Shown in pieces: positions 19,411 to 28,521 of a stretch of DNA of 64,000 nt (the stretch's first letter is position 1; each line of letters begins with the position of its first letter). The position numbers and the translations under genes were made by a program. The notes under the pieces were generated by a model. The model worked only from the letters and a program-made list of their open reading frames with translations, had not been told where the DNA came from and did not search any database. Origin of the DNA: Corynebacterium meridianum (GTDB taxonomy: Bacteria; Actinomycetota; Actinomycetes; Mycobacteriales; Mycobacteriaceae); contig NZ_JAEIOS010000011.1 of the NCBI RefSeq assembly GCF_016342265.1, forward strand, positions 496,001-560,000, in the 5' to 3' direction.

Positions 19411-20295
19411 TCAGTATCTGCGTTGGCAGTTTCCACAGAAGTGGCTGGAGCGGTTCATGAAATGCTCACGCTGGATCGTGAAACCGCAGCGCACACACGC
19501 CCTTCCCGCTTGCCCGTAGACGTTGAGGGAACGGTCAAAATAACCTGAATCACCGTTCACGTTCACGTACAACGCGTCGAAGGAGGTGCCTCCCTGTGCC
19601 AGCGCGTCTCGCATCACGTCGATTCCGGCACACAACAGGTCCCCGATCCGCGCCACCGCCATGCGTGAGGCACGCTGCCGGGGATGGACCCGGGCCCGCC
19701 ACAACATCTCGTCGGCGTAGATGTTGCCGATTCCGGAGACGACATCCTGCGCGAGCAGCAGTCGTTTGATCTCGGTTCCGCGTGTTTTCAGGGTACGTGC
19801 GACGGTACCGAGGTCGAGATCAGGTTCGAGCAGGTCGGGGGCGATGTGGGCGACCCGGAGCGGCACCTTCCGCGGTGTCGTACCGGGCGTGGTCGGTCGA
19901 CCGCACACCAGGGGTCCGGTGCACCAGTAGCCGAAGGTCCGCTGGTCCACGAACCAGACCTCCCGCCCGTCATCGAGGACGACGTGGGCCCGCAGGTGCC
20001 TCCGGTTCGGGTCCTCCGCACCTGCGCCGGGATCCTTGACCAGCATCTGACCGCTCATTCCGAGGTGCACCAGAAGCGCGGTCTCTCCAGGTTCGAGGAC
20101 CAGCCAGAGGAACTTGCCCCGCCGCTCGACGGAGGAGACGGTGCGTCCGGTGAGCGCCGCGGACACCTCCGCCGCGCCGCCGGGATTGTTCCGCGCCGCG
20201 CGCGGGTGGCACACCTCGGTCCGACTGACCCGGCAGTCGGTGACCAGGTTCGCGAGACCCGATCGGACGGTCTCCACCTCGGGTAGTTCAGGCAT
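19411..20295 (-). CDS. mutM: Formamidopyrimidine-DNA glycosylase MutM (Fpg)
   Basis: Fpg excises oxidised purines such as 8-oxoguanine and nicks the site by beta,delta-elimination. The 294-residue protein starts PELPEVETVR, so the catalytic Pro1 and Glu2 of the mature enzyme are present. The helix-two-turn-helix segment VVSGIGNIYADEMLW and the C-terminal zinc finger CVRCGFTIQREH...CGNCQRR are intact. It lies nine bases downstream of rnc, consistent with an operon DUF177-rnc-mutM as in other actinobacteria. Confidence 0.97.
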   Translation of the reverse strand: MPELPEVETVRSGLANLVTDCRVSRTEVCHPRAARNNPGGAAEVSAALTGRTVSSVERRGKFLWLVLEPGETALLVHLGMSGQMLVKDPGAGAEDPNRRHLRAHVVLDDGREVWFVDQRTFGYWCTGPLVCGRPTTPGTTPRKVPLRVAHIAPDLLEPDLDLGTVARTLKTRGTEIKRLLLAQDVVSGIGNIYADEMLWRARVHPRQRASRMAVARIGDLLCAGIDVMRDALAQGGTSFDALYVNVNGDSGYFDRSLNVYGQAGRACVRCGFTIQREHFMNRSSHFCGNCQRRY

Positions 20296-20304
20296 GAACG
20301 GTTC

Positions 20305-21105
20305 TCAGGGCCGCTTCCGGCCGGAGGCGGCCTCCCGGGCGATCGTCTCAGGGGAATCGGGACCGAAGTCGAGCTCGTCGCGCAGTCGCGCGTACGCGAT
20401 CGCCGCTGCGTCCTGCTCGGCGGTCTTCTTGCTCGTCCCGTGCCCGGCACCGAGGTCCCGGCCCGCGACCGTGATCCGGGCGGTGAACTGGCGGTCGTGA
20501 TCCGGACCTTCGGAGGTGACCGAGTACTCCGCCATCGGCAGCTTCCGCTCCGCGAGGCGTTCCTGCAGGGACGTCTTCCAGTCGTTGTGCACACCGGTGG
20601 CAGCTGCCGTCTCGATGAGGTGGGAGAACAGCCGGAGGACCACAGAGCGGGCGACCTCGAAGCCGTGCTCGAGATAGATCGCGCCCAGCAGTGCCTCGGT
20701 CGTGTCGGCGAGGATCGAGTCCTTGTCGTCTCCTCCACTGGCGCGTTCGCCCTTGCCCAGGAGGATGAATCGGCCAAGGCCGATGTCGCGGGCGACCTCG
20801 GCGAGCCCGTACCGGCTCACGACGGAGGCACGCATCTTGGAGATGTCGCTCTCCGACCTCGTCGGGTGCAGCTGGTAGAGCCTGGCCGCGACTGAGAGCC
20901 CCAGCACGGAGTCGCCGAGGAACTCAAGCCGCTCGTTGTTGGGCAGGTGCCCGTTCTCGTTGGCGAAGGACCTGTGCGTCAACGCGAGCCGCAGCAGCTC
21001 CTCCGGAAGCTCGACCCCGAAGCTGGCCAGCAGGGGCGCGTGGTCGACGGCGTCGAAGGACTTCTGGAGCGCCTCCGTGCCGGTGGAGCGTTTCCTGGCG
21101 CTCAC
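20305..21105 (-). CDS. rnc: Ribonuclease III
   Basis: RNase III cleaves double-stranded RNA, including rRNA precursors. The 266-residue protein has the catalytic signature NERLEFLGDSVL (about residues 55-66), a second acidic site in DTTEALLGAIYLEHG, and a C-terminal double-stranded RNA-binding domain (about 165-235, ending GTSKKTAEQDAAAIAY). The GTG start (21103-21105) overlaps the stop of the preceding DUF177 gene as GTGA. Confidence 0.97.
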   Translation of the reverse strand: MSARKRSTGTEALQKSFDAVDHAPLLASFGVELPEELLRLALTHRSFANENGHLPNNERLEFLGDSVLGLSVAARLYQLHPTRSESDISKMRASVVSRYGLAEVARDIGLGRFILLGKGERASGGDDKDSILADTTEALLGAIYLEHGFEVARSVVLRLFSHLIETAAATGVHNDWKTSLQERLAERKLPMAEYSVTSEGPDHDRQFTARITVAGRDLGAGHGTSKKTAEQDAAAIAYARLRDELDFGPDSPETIAREAASGRKRP

Positions 21106-21638
21106 AGGAACTTCTCCAGCCCCGCCCAGCGGGGATCCGGAAGGTTCTTCTCGTCCTCCCCCGAGACACCGTCCGGTTCCGGGGTGCGCTCGGAGTCACA
21201 CTCGCCGATCCCGAAGTAGTCGCAGGTGGGTGAGAACGGCAGGTTCAGACCGACGACATCGGTCAGTGCCTGCTGGATGTCGAGTTCCGTTCCCTCGATG
21301 CGCGGCGGATTCTCCTCCGCGTCATCATCCACGGAATCACCGCTGACGAAGTCGTCGGAGGCAGCGAACACCTCATTCACGTGGAAGGAGTGCTCCACCT
21401 CCAGGGGGCGGAGGCACCGGGCGCATTCGCCGGAGAGCGGTGCGGTGACAGTGGCGTCGACGAGAACGGCGTCACCGAGGGGTGAGAGGAAGGCGTCGAC
21501 GGTGACGTCGCTCCCCTCCTCGATGGCGACCAGGGGTAGACCGATCCGTAACGGACTCGGGCCGGTTTGGGTGCGCTGGGTCGGCGTGGCCGAGGAGCGC
21601 AGCAGGGCTGCGACATCAAATACAAATGGTGAGTTCAT
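21102..21638 (-). CDS. YceD/DUF177 family protein
   Basis: YceD/DUF177 proteins are linked to 23S rRNA or ribosome maturation and often sit before rpmF or rnc. The 178-residue product begins MNSPFVFDVAALL. It has the characteristic ECARCLRPL motif (C-x2-C) near residue 80 and a second Cys pair (CDYFGIGEC) near residue 150, giving four possible metal-binding cysteines. The ATG 21636-21638 has GGGA upstream; the open frame to 21890 runs back into sepIVA. The stop overlaps the rnc GTG. Confidence 0.85.
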   Translation of the reverse strand: MNSPFVFDVAALLRSSATPTQRTQTGPSPLRIGLPLVAIEEGSDVTVDAFLSPLGDAVLVDATVTAPLSGECARCLRPLEVEHSFHVNEVFAASDDFVSGDSVDDDAEENPPRIEGTELDIQQALTDVVGLNLPFSPTCDYFGIGECDSERTPEPDGVSGEDEKNLPDPRWAGLEKFL

Positions 21639-21709
21639 GACGTCCCACAGCCTACCCTCTGGGCGGACAACCGCCCAGATCACCGGAATCGGGAGGTCAC
21701 CTCCCGGAA

Positions 21710-22465
21710 CTACTCCTCGTAGCCGCGTGCGGAGTAGCGGGTTCCGCGTTCGGGACGCTCGGCGCGGTCGCCTCGTCCTGCCGCGCCGGCACCGCGGCGC
21801 AGCGCGGCGCGGTCCTTGGATACGCTCCGCAGCGTAGCGGAGAGCGATTCCTCGAACTCGGCGAGCTTCGTGTCGACGAAGGCGTCGCATTCGCTGCGCA
21901 GCCGGTTGGAGTCGGCGTGGGCGGAGTCGACGATCCGGTGGGCCTCCTCGTTCGCCCGGCGGACGACCTCGGAGTCGCTGACGAGGCGGTGCTGTTCCGC
22001 GAGGCCCTCGTCCACGCTGCGCTGGTAGGTCTCGTTGCCCTTGGCCACGAGCCTCTCCGCCTCGGCGTTGGCGCGGTCTACCGTCGCCTCCGCCTCGCGT
22101 CGTGCGTCATGGACGAGGCGCTCGGCCTCCTCCTCGGCGCGGGCGACGAGAAGGTTGGCGTGGTTCTCCGCGTCGGCCACCATGGCGTCGGCGTCGGTAC
22201 GGGCCGTGGAGACGAGTGCTGAGGCCTCGTTCTCCGCCTCGGTGACCAGGTACTCCGCCTGCTCCTCCGCACCGCGGATGAGGTCATCCCGCTTGTCCAG
22301 GACGTCCTGGGCGTCGTCGACCTCCTGCGGCAGGGCCTCGCGGAGATCATCGAGGAGCCGGAGCATCTCCGTCCGGGGCACGAGGCAGTTCGAGGACATC
22401 GGCACGCCGTAGGCCTGCTCGACGGTGGCGTTGAGCTCGTCAAGGGATTCAAATACGCGGTACAT
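21710..22465 (-). CDS. sepIVA: DivIVA-like septum protein SepIVA
   Basis: In mycobacteria the DivIVA-like protein encoded next to DUF177 and rnc is SepIVA, needed for septation and polar envelope organisation. This 251-residue product matches by position and architecture. It has a short N-terminal segment (MYRVFESLDELNATVEQAYG) followed by a nearly continuous coiled coil of Ala/Glu/Arg heptads (about residues 55-215). A basic tail rich in Arg/Gly follows (RRGAGAAGRGDRAERPERG). The start at ATG 22463-22465 leaves no strong ribosome site. It is 71 bases upstream of the DUF177 gene on the same strand. Confidence 0.82.
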   Translation of the reverse strand: MYRVFESLDELNATVEQAYGVPMSSNCLVPRTEMLRLLDDLREALPQEVDDAQDVLDKRDDLIRGAEEQAEYLVTEAENEASALVSTARTDADAMVADAENHANLLVARAEEEAERLVHDARREAEATVDRANAEAERLVAKGNETYQRSVDEGLAEQHRLVSDSEVVRRANEEAHRIVDSAHADSNRLRSECDAFVDTKLAEFEESLSATLRSVSKDRAALRRGAGAAGRGDRAERPERGTRYSARGYEE

Positions 22466-22548
22466 GCCACATACGGTACCCAACAATCGGTTCTGCGGCG
22501 TGAGGACACAGTACGGGTCCTGCAGCCCGTCCACCCACGGACGTGAAA

Positions 22549-22600
22549 CGACCCCGTCCCCGGATCCCCGCCATGACTGGCGGGCCGGTGAACGGGGTCG
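22549..22600. terminator. gdhA terminator
   Basis: Arms CGACCCCGT (22549-22557) and ACGGGGTCG (22592-22600) enclose a second hairpin CCCGCCA-tgac-TGGCGGG (22567-22584). On the minus strand the stem is followed by TTTC. It lies about 40 bases after the gdhA stop. Confidence 0.75.
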
Positions 22601-22638
22601 TCGCGGTGATCACGGGCGTGATCCCGACGGGGTCCGGA

Positions 22639-24012
<1,374 letters not shown>

Positions 24013-24092
24013 TTACGACAGGGGACGGGCGGTGCCGTCCCGAGACCGGTGTTCCCCTCTCCGCACAGGGGCGGGTCGGGGGCTATCCGGGA

Positions 24093-24140
24093 CCCCGTGG
24101 GTCGCGGTGCTGCGACGGGGTTTACTCCAGTCTTGACTGG
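24093..24140. promoter_or_regulatory. Hairpin and 14-base palindrome upstream of gdhA
   Basis: A perfect palindrome CCAGTC-TT-GACTGG lies at 24127-24140. A hairpin (CCCC 24093-24096 with GGGG 24117-24120; GTCGC 24101-24105 with GCGAC 24112-24116) lies beside it. Both are between the lipase stop (24159) and gdhA. They could be a gdhA operator and the lipase terminator respectively. The gap 23983-24158 holds no gene. Confidence 0.4.
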
Positions 24141-24158
24141 CAATACCTGTCACGCAAC

Positions 24159-25223
24159 TCAAAATTGTGTGTCGTAGATCACTCCTTGTCGATTTATGGG
24201 CACACCCTGCAGTTTTCCGAGGTTCGTCTGCACCACGACGGGCCAGATACCCGTCCCGAGAGGTACCGGAACGCAGTATTTCTCCCCCTCCCCACCCCCG
24301 GCCTGCCAATCGACCAACAGGTATTTGACGAGAGTCACCACCGTTCGGTTGTAGGGCATCAGCATGTGCCCACCGAGGTTCTCCGGACAGAGGTCCTGCA
24401 GCACGATGTTGCGGGTCCGTCCTCCCCGGATCGGCTGGAGGTCCGACCGCCACATCATCTCGTCGAACCGCGTTGACACCGTCACGTAGGCGGGCCCCGG
24501 GACCGTCTCCGCCGTGTAGTTGAGTTCCGTCAGGAACCGCGAGCCGACGAGCAGGTCCTGCAACGCCGGGGAGAACACCGCATCCCGGAACGGCTCCGGC
24601 AGCAGCGCAACCAGATGGATCAGACCGTCCGGACCGCCGCCCCGGGTGGGTGAGGCCAGACCGATCCAGGTCGCGGTGTGTTTCCCGCCGTCGATGACGT
24701 TCGTCCAGTACCGCGCGACGGTCGCCCCCTGGGAGAATCCGATCAGCGACACCTGCCGCGCGCCGGAGGATCTGAGCGCAGCGGTGACCGTCGCATCGAG
24801 TTCGACCGCGGAATCGGCGATCGGACGCCACCCGAAACCGTCATCCGGCCCCTGCCCCCGCCCGTAGTCCAGGCCGTAGACGCACCACCCGTCATCTGCG
24901 AGCTCGGCACCGAGAAGCGAATAGTCCGCGTAGAGCGTCGAATCCGTGCCGTGGACGAGCACGACCGCCTGTTCCCGCCCCGGGGAAACCCGGCACCCCG
25001 GATCATTGACGCCCTCCGGAACGAGTGGCGGATACCCCATCGTCCGTTCCGTCACCCGGGCCCCGGAAAGGTTGGTGTTCCGCGGACCGGTGACCCCGAT
25101 CCCACCGACTGAGGCACCGGGGACCCCGGCAGCCGCGGCACCCGCGCCCGCTAAACTGACGACACCGGCGAGCAGCACCGCGGCGGCTAGCCGCGGCCCG
25201 GATATCACCCAGCTGATTCCCAT
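24159..25223 (-). CDS. Secreted alpha/beta-hydrolase (lipase/esterase, class 2 lipase type)
   Basis: The product is an exported serine hydrolase, probably a lipase or esterase of the extracellular type common in corynebacteria. A signal peptide (about residues 1-33, ending GAAAAGVPG) is followed by the oxyanion strand VVLVHGTDSTLYADYSLLG. The nucleophile elbow is GFSQG in VSLIGFSQGATVARYW (Ser near residue 165), and a C-terminal GHMLMPYNRTVV supplies the likely His. Three cysteines (DPGCRV, DGWCVYG, QDLCPEN) may form a disulfide. The ATG 25221-25223 has its G-run too close, so a GTG five codons later is an alternative. The frame is open to 26120, but that part is antisense to glycerate kinase. 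Confidence 0.85.
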   Translation of the reverse strand: MGISWVISGPRLAAAVLLAGVVSLAGAGAAAAGVPGASVGGIGVTGPRNTNLSGARVTERTMGYPPLVPEGVNDPGCRVSPGREQAVVLVHGTDSTLYADYSLLGAELADDGWCVYGLDYGRGQGPDDGFGWRPIADSAVELDATVTAALRSSGARQVSLIGFSQGATVARYWTNVIDGGKHTATWIGLASPTRGGGPDGLIHLVALLPEPFRDAVFSPALQDLLVGSRFLTELNYTAETVPGPAYVTVSTRFDEMMWRSDLQPIRGGRTRNIVLQDLCPENLGGHMLMPYNRTVVTLVKYLLVDWQAGGGEGEKYCVPVPLGTGIWPVVVQTNLGKLQGVPINRQGVIYDTQF

Positions 25224-25280
25224 TCCCCCCACAGTAGCGTCCGGGACACCGGACCTATCCCCGGAGAGGCAGACAACGTC

Positions 25281-26453
25281 GTGACCGCACCGAACACACC
25301 TGACGGCAGCACCCCGGGACCGACCGTCGTCCTGGCACCCGATTCCTTCAAGGGCACCGCGACCGGGCCCGAGGCCGCGGAATGGATCGCCGCGGGGTTC
25401 ACCGAGATCTGTCCCGACGCCGAAATCATCCTTGTCCCGATGGCCGACGGCGGCGAGGGCACCGCATCGTGTTTCAGTGGCGAGGTGTGCACGCTCCCGA
25501 CGGTCACAGCCGCCGGCCGCCTCACCGAGGCCTCGTACGTCTTCGACGCCACCGGGGGCGGGTCTGGCGTGGCACAGGCGTACATCGACGTAGCCGCCGC
25601 ATCCGGGCTCCCCGCGGTCGCCGACACCCCCGTACCGGGCACCGGAGACACCTTCGGGACCGGAGTGCTCATCGCGGATGCGGTCTCCCGAGGCGCGGCG
25701 CACATCGTCCTCGGGCTGGGCGGGTCCGCGACCGTGGACGGCGGAACGGGAATCCTCATCGCCCTCGGCGCGCAGCCGCTCGACGTCACGGGAAGGGCGC
25801 TTCCCCAGGGGGGTGAGCACCTCGCGGAGCTGGCGGACATCGACACGGCCCAGCTGAACGTGCGGGCCGCCGTCGTCGAGTGGACCCTCCTCGCCGACGT
25901 CACCGCGCCAGTCACGGGACCTGAGGGGGCCGCCGCGGTGTTCGGCCCGCAGAAGGGCGCGGACCCCGAACTGATCGGGCGGCTCGACGCCGGACTCCAC
26001 CGTTTCTGTGACTTCGCGGACATCTACCCGGGAACCCCCGGCTACGGTGCCGCCGGAGGAGTCCCCGTGGGCCTGCACTGGCTGAGCTCCGTCGTCACCG
26101 GCGGCGCACCACGTCTCCACCTGCGCCCGGGGGCGGAGACCGTCGCCGAGGCGGTCGGACTACCCGGATTCGCCGCCGACTCCGACCTCGTGGTCACCGG
26201 CGAGGGCCGGGTCGACGGGCAGAGCTTCACCGGCAAGGTCGTGGGCACGGTCCTCGACATCGCGGGCCGCGCCGACACCCCGGCCGCTGTCGTCGCCGGG
26301 GAGATCCGGACAGAGTTACCCGACGGAGTCATCGGCATAGAGCTCGGACCACGGAGCGACGCCGATGGTCCACGCCGGACCGAGTCCCAGCTGCGGGATG
26401 CCGGGCGGCGCCTGGCGGAACGCTACCTGGAGACCTGCACCGACCAGGGATAG
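25281..26453 (+). CDS. glxK: Glycerate 2-kinase
   Basis: This enzyme phosphorylates D-glycerate to 2-phosphoglycerate, feeding glyoxylate or glycerate carbon into lower glycolysis. The 390-residue sequence has the type I (GlxK/GarK) signatures: VVLAPDSFKGTATGPEAAEWIAAG at the N terminus, MADGGEGTASCF, GLGGSATVDGGTGILIALG near the middle, and DLVVTGEGRVDGQSFTGK toward the end. It begins at a GTG (25281). Its 3' end overlaps the convergent orphan gene by 31 bases. It diverges from the lipase gene with a 57-base gap. Confidence 0.93.
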   Translation: MTAPNTPDGSTPGPTVVLAPDSFKGTATGPEAAEWIAAGFTEICPDAEIILVPMADGGEGTASCFSGEVCTLPTVTAAGRLTEASYVFDATGGGSGVAQAYIDVAAASGLPAVADTPVPGTGDTFGTGVLIADAVSRGAAHIVLGLGGSATVDGGTGILIALGAQPLDVTGRALPQGGEHLAELADIDTAQLNVRAAVVEWTLLADVTAPVTGPEGAAAVFGPQKGADPELIGRLDAGLHRFCDFADIYPGTPGYGAAGGVPVGLHWLSSVVTGGAPRLHLRPGAETVAEAVGLPGFAADSDLVVTGEGRVDGQSFTGKVVGTVLDIAGRADTPAAVVAGEIRTELPDGVIGIELGPRSDADGPRRTESQLRDAGRRLAERYLETCTDQG

Positions 26454-26821
26454 GTGGCGGGCCGCTCGTACAGCGCCTCCTGTTCCAGCAGCACGCGGTC
26501 CCGCGGCAGAACCGCGGGCGGCGTCAGCAGCCGGGACAGGGTCATCGCCAGCTGATTCACGGATCCGCGGACCCCATTCAGCTGAATCCGGTAGCGGCAC
26601 ACCGAGGCATCGGCCATCTCGAGATCCGCGTGTTCCACACGGTAGATCCTCCGGAGTTCCGATTCCAGATGCGGATCCACACGCGGGGACGCGTCGAAGA
26701 CGACACTCGCGGCCTCGATGTCACCGGCCTCGACGAGCTCATCGGTCGCGCGACTGAAGCGCTCGGACAAGCCGGTGGCCTCCGTGTCGGGAACCAGGCA
26801 GTCAAAAACTATCGTGGGCAT
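26423..26821 (-). CDS. Orphan 132-residue protein, unknown function
   Basis: I do not recognise this protein. It is soluble, with no signal peptide or membrane segment, and starts MPTIVFDCLVPDTEATGLSE. It reads as alternating strands and helices with one N-terminal Cys near residue 8 and another near residue 80 (ASVCRYRIQL). Codon use looks like that of real genes. It is convergent with glycerate kinase (31-base overlap) and divergent from the DUF4921 gene with a 31-base gap, so the two upstream regions are shared. It could be a short regulator or enzyme partner. Confidence 0.6.
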   Translation of the reverse strand: MPTIVFDCLVPDTEATGLSERFSRATDELVEAGDIEAASVVFDASPRVDPHLESELRRIYRVEHADLEMADASVCRYRIQLNGVRGSVNQLAMTLSRLLTPPAVLPRDRVLLEQEALYERPATYPWSVQVSR

Positions 26822-26852
26822 GCCGCCACACTAGCGAATATTCTGGAGAATT

Positions 26853-28235
26853 ATGAGCCCTTATTTTCCCACCCGACAGACGCCGCTCACGACAATGGCC
26901 GACGGGACGATCAAGCAGGTCAACCCGTTCACCGGCACGGAGGTATGGACGGTCCCCGGACGCGGAAACCGACCCCTGTCAGTTCCCGCGACCGCCACGA
27001 CCCCCATCGCGGAGATCGACACCGACCACCACTGTGCGTTCTGTCCCGGCAACCTGCTGCTAACTCCCCCGGAGAAGGCACGCATGGTGCGTACCGGGGG
27101 TGATCACGCGGAGCACGCCAACAGCGGTGACGACGATGAGTGGGAGATCGTCACGGGACTGCTCCCCCACCAGTTGCACGACACCACCGCGGAGTTCCGC
27201 CGGGTGCCCAATCTCTTCGAGATCGTCTCCTACGACTACTGGCGGGCGAACTACGGATTCATCATGGATTCCGCCACCTCCGCACGCATGGCCGCCTACA
27301 TAGCGGACACCGAGGGACGGGAGCACGTGCGCCGCACCGTCGAGACCAGGCTCCGGGCTTCCGGTGCCCTCGGGGCCGACGAGGTCGCGGACCTGACCGA
27401 GTCCGATCTGCTGGAACGCGCCGGCGGCTTCTTCGCCGGTGGGCACGACATCATCATCGCCCGCAACCACTTCGCACCGGGAGCGACCGACACGGGCCAG
27501 CTCGCCTCCTCCGGGACCCTCACCCCGGACGAGCACGCGGCTCTGATCCGGTTCACCATCGCCGCGGCCGCCGACCTCTACCACCGCAACCGCTACACGC
27601 CGTACGTGGCCGTGTTCCAGAACTGGCTCAAACCGGCGGGCGCCTCGTTCGATCACCTGCACAAGCAACTCGTCGCGATCGACGAGCGCGGGGTGCAGGC
27701 GGACACCGAGATCGCGCAGCTGCGCGCCAACCCGAACATGTACAACGAGCTCGCGGTGGACTACGCCGCCTACCACAACCTCACCATCGCGGAGAACGAC
27801 CACGCGATCTGCTTCGCCGGTATCGGGCACCGCTACCCCACGCTGGAGATCTACTCGAAGTCGGCCACACCGGAGCCCTGGCTACAGTCCAACGAGGAGG
27901 TCCGGGCGATGAGTGATCTCATCCACGCCTGCCACGCCGCGGCCGGGCCTGACGTCCCGTGCAACGAGGAGTGGCACCACAAGCCCATCGACCTAGACAT
28001 GCCGATGCCGTGGCGGGTCGTCATCAAGTGGCGGGTTTCCACCCTCGCGGGATTCGAGGGCGGCACGAAAATCTACCTGAACACCATCTCTCCGCAGTCG
28101 ATCAGGGACCGGATGGTGGCGGCGATGTACCGCCTGCGTGACGACGGTGCCATCGCGCCGGACCTGCGGATCGCCACCGAGTGCCGCCTGGAACGCAACA
28201 GCCTCCGGTACAACCCGTTCCTCAGCGGGCACTGA
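26853..28235 (+). CDS. GalT-like DUF4921 family protein
   Basis: The 460-residue protein resembles the galactose-1-phosphate uridylyltransferase branch of the HIT superfamily that databases call DUF4921. It opens with VNPFTGTEVWTVPGRGNRP, has a zinc-type Cys pair in DHHCAFCPGN (about residues 67-76), and carries an active-site H-x-H-x-Q in GASFDHLHKQLVAID near residue 270. A nucleotidyl-transfer or phosphorolysis reaction is therefore likely, but the substrate is unknown; it should not be called GalT without proof. GGAG precedes the ATG by five bases. It stands between the orphan gene and the amidohydrolase. Confidence 0.82.
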   Translation: MSPYFPTRQTPLTTMADGTIKQVNPFTGTEVWTVPGRGNRPLSVPATATTPIAEIDTDHHCAFCPGNLLLTPPEKARMVRTGGDHAEHANSGDDDEWEIVTGLLPHQLHDTTAEFRRVPNLFEIVSYDYWRANYGFIMDSATSARMAAYIADTEGREHVRRTVETRLRASGALGADEVADLTESDLLERAGGFFAGGHDIIIARNHFAPGATDTGQLASSGTLTPDEHAALIRFTIAAAADLYHRNRYTPYVAVFQNWLKPAGASFDHLHKQLVAIDERGVQADTEIAQLRANPNMYNELAVDYAAYHNLTIAENDHAICFAGIGHRYPTLEIYSKSATPEPWLQSNEEVRAMSDLIHACHAAAGPDVPCNEEWHHKPIDLDMPMPWRVVIKWRVSTLAGFEGGTKIYLNTISPQSIRDRMVAAMYRLRDDGAIAPDLRIATECRLERNSLRYNPFLSGH

Positions 28236-28521
28236 TCCGGCTCCACGTCCCCCGGAGCGGGAGGAGAATTCGCCCACCGTTCACGCCGCGATCCTTGCGG
28301 AGACACCCGTCCGAGCGGTGGATCTCCACGCCCAGCGCCCGTTCTTCCGGTATATCTGGAGTATTGGGTGCCGTCGTGTATGCGGCTGGTGCCCGAAGTG
28401 ACGCGGACCGGTTTCCGGACCGGCGCGGGGTACACGATCCCCGCCGGTACGGGCGCCCCACCCGTCCACTGATACGGATAAACAAACCGATACCGACAGA
28501 TTTTCGATAGGAGCACTCCAC
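28236..28521 (+). promoter_or_regulatory. Upstream region of the M20 amidohydrolase gene
   Basis: A 286-base gap without a credible gene. It holds an AT-rich stretch just before the next gene (around 28473-28508) and an AGGAG ribosome site at about 28509-28514. The short repeat CCGG-ttt-CCGG near 28410 is the only other structure I see. Confidence 0.3.

Noticed and set aside
25224-26120. Long upstream extension of the lipase frame
   Set aside because: It is fully antisense to glycerate kinase, which has clear family motifs; the signal peptide marks the true start.
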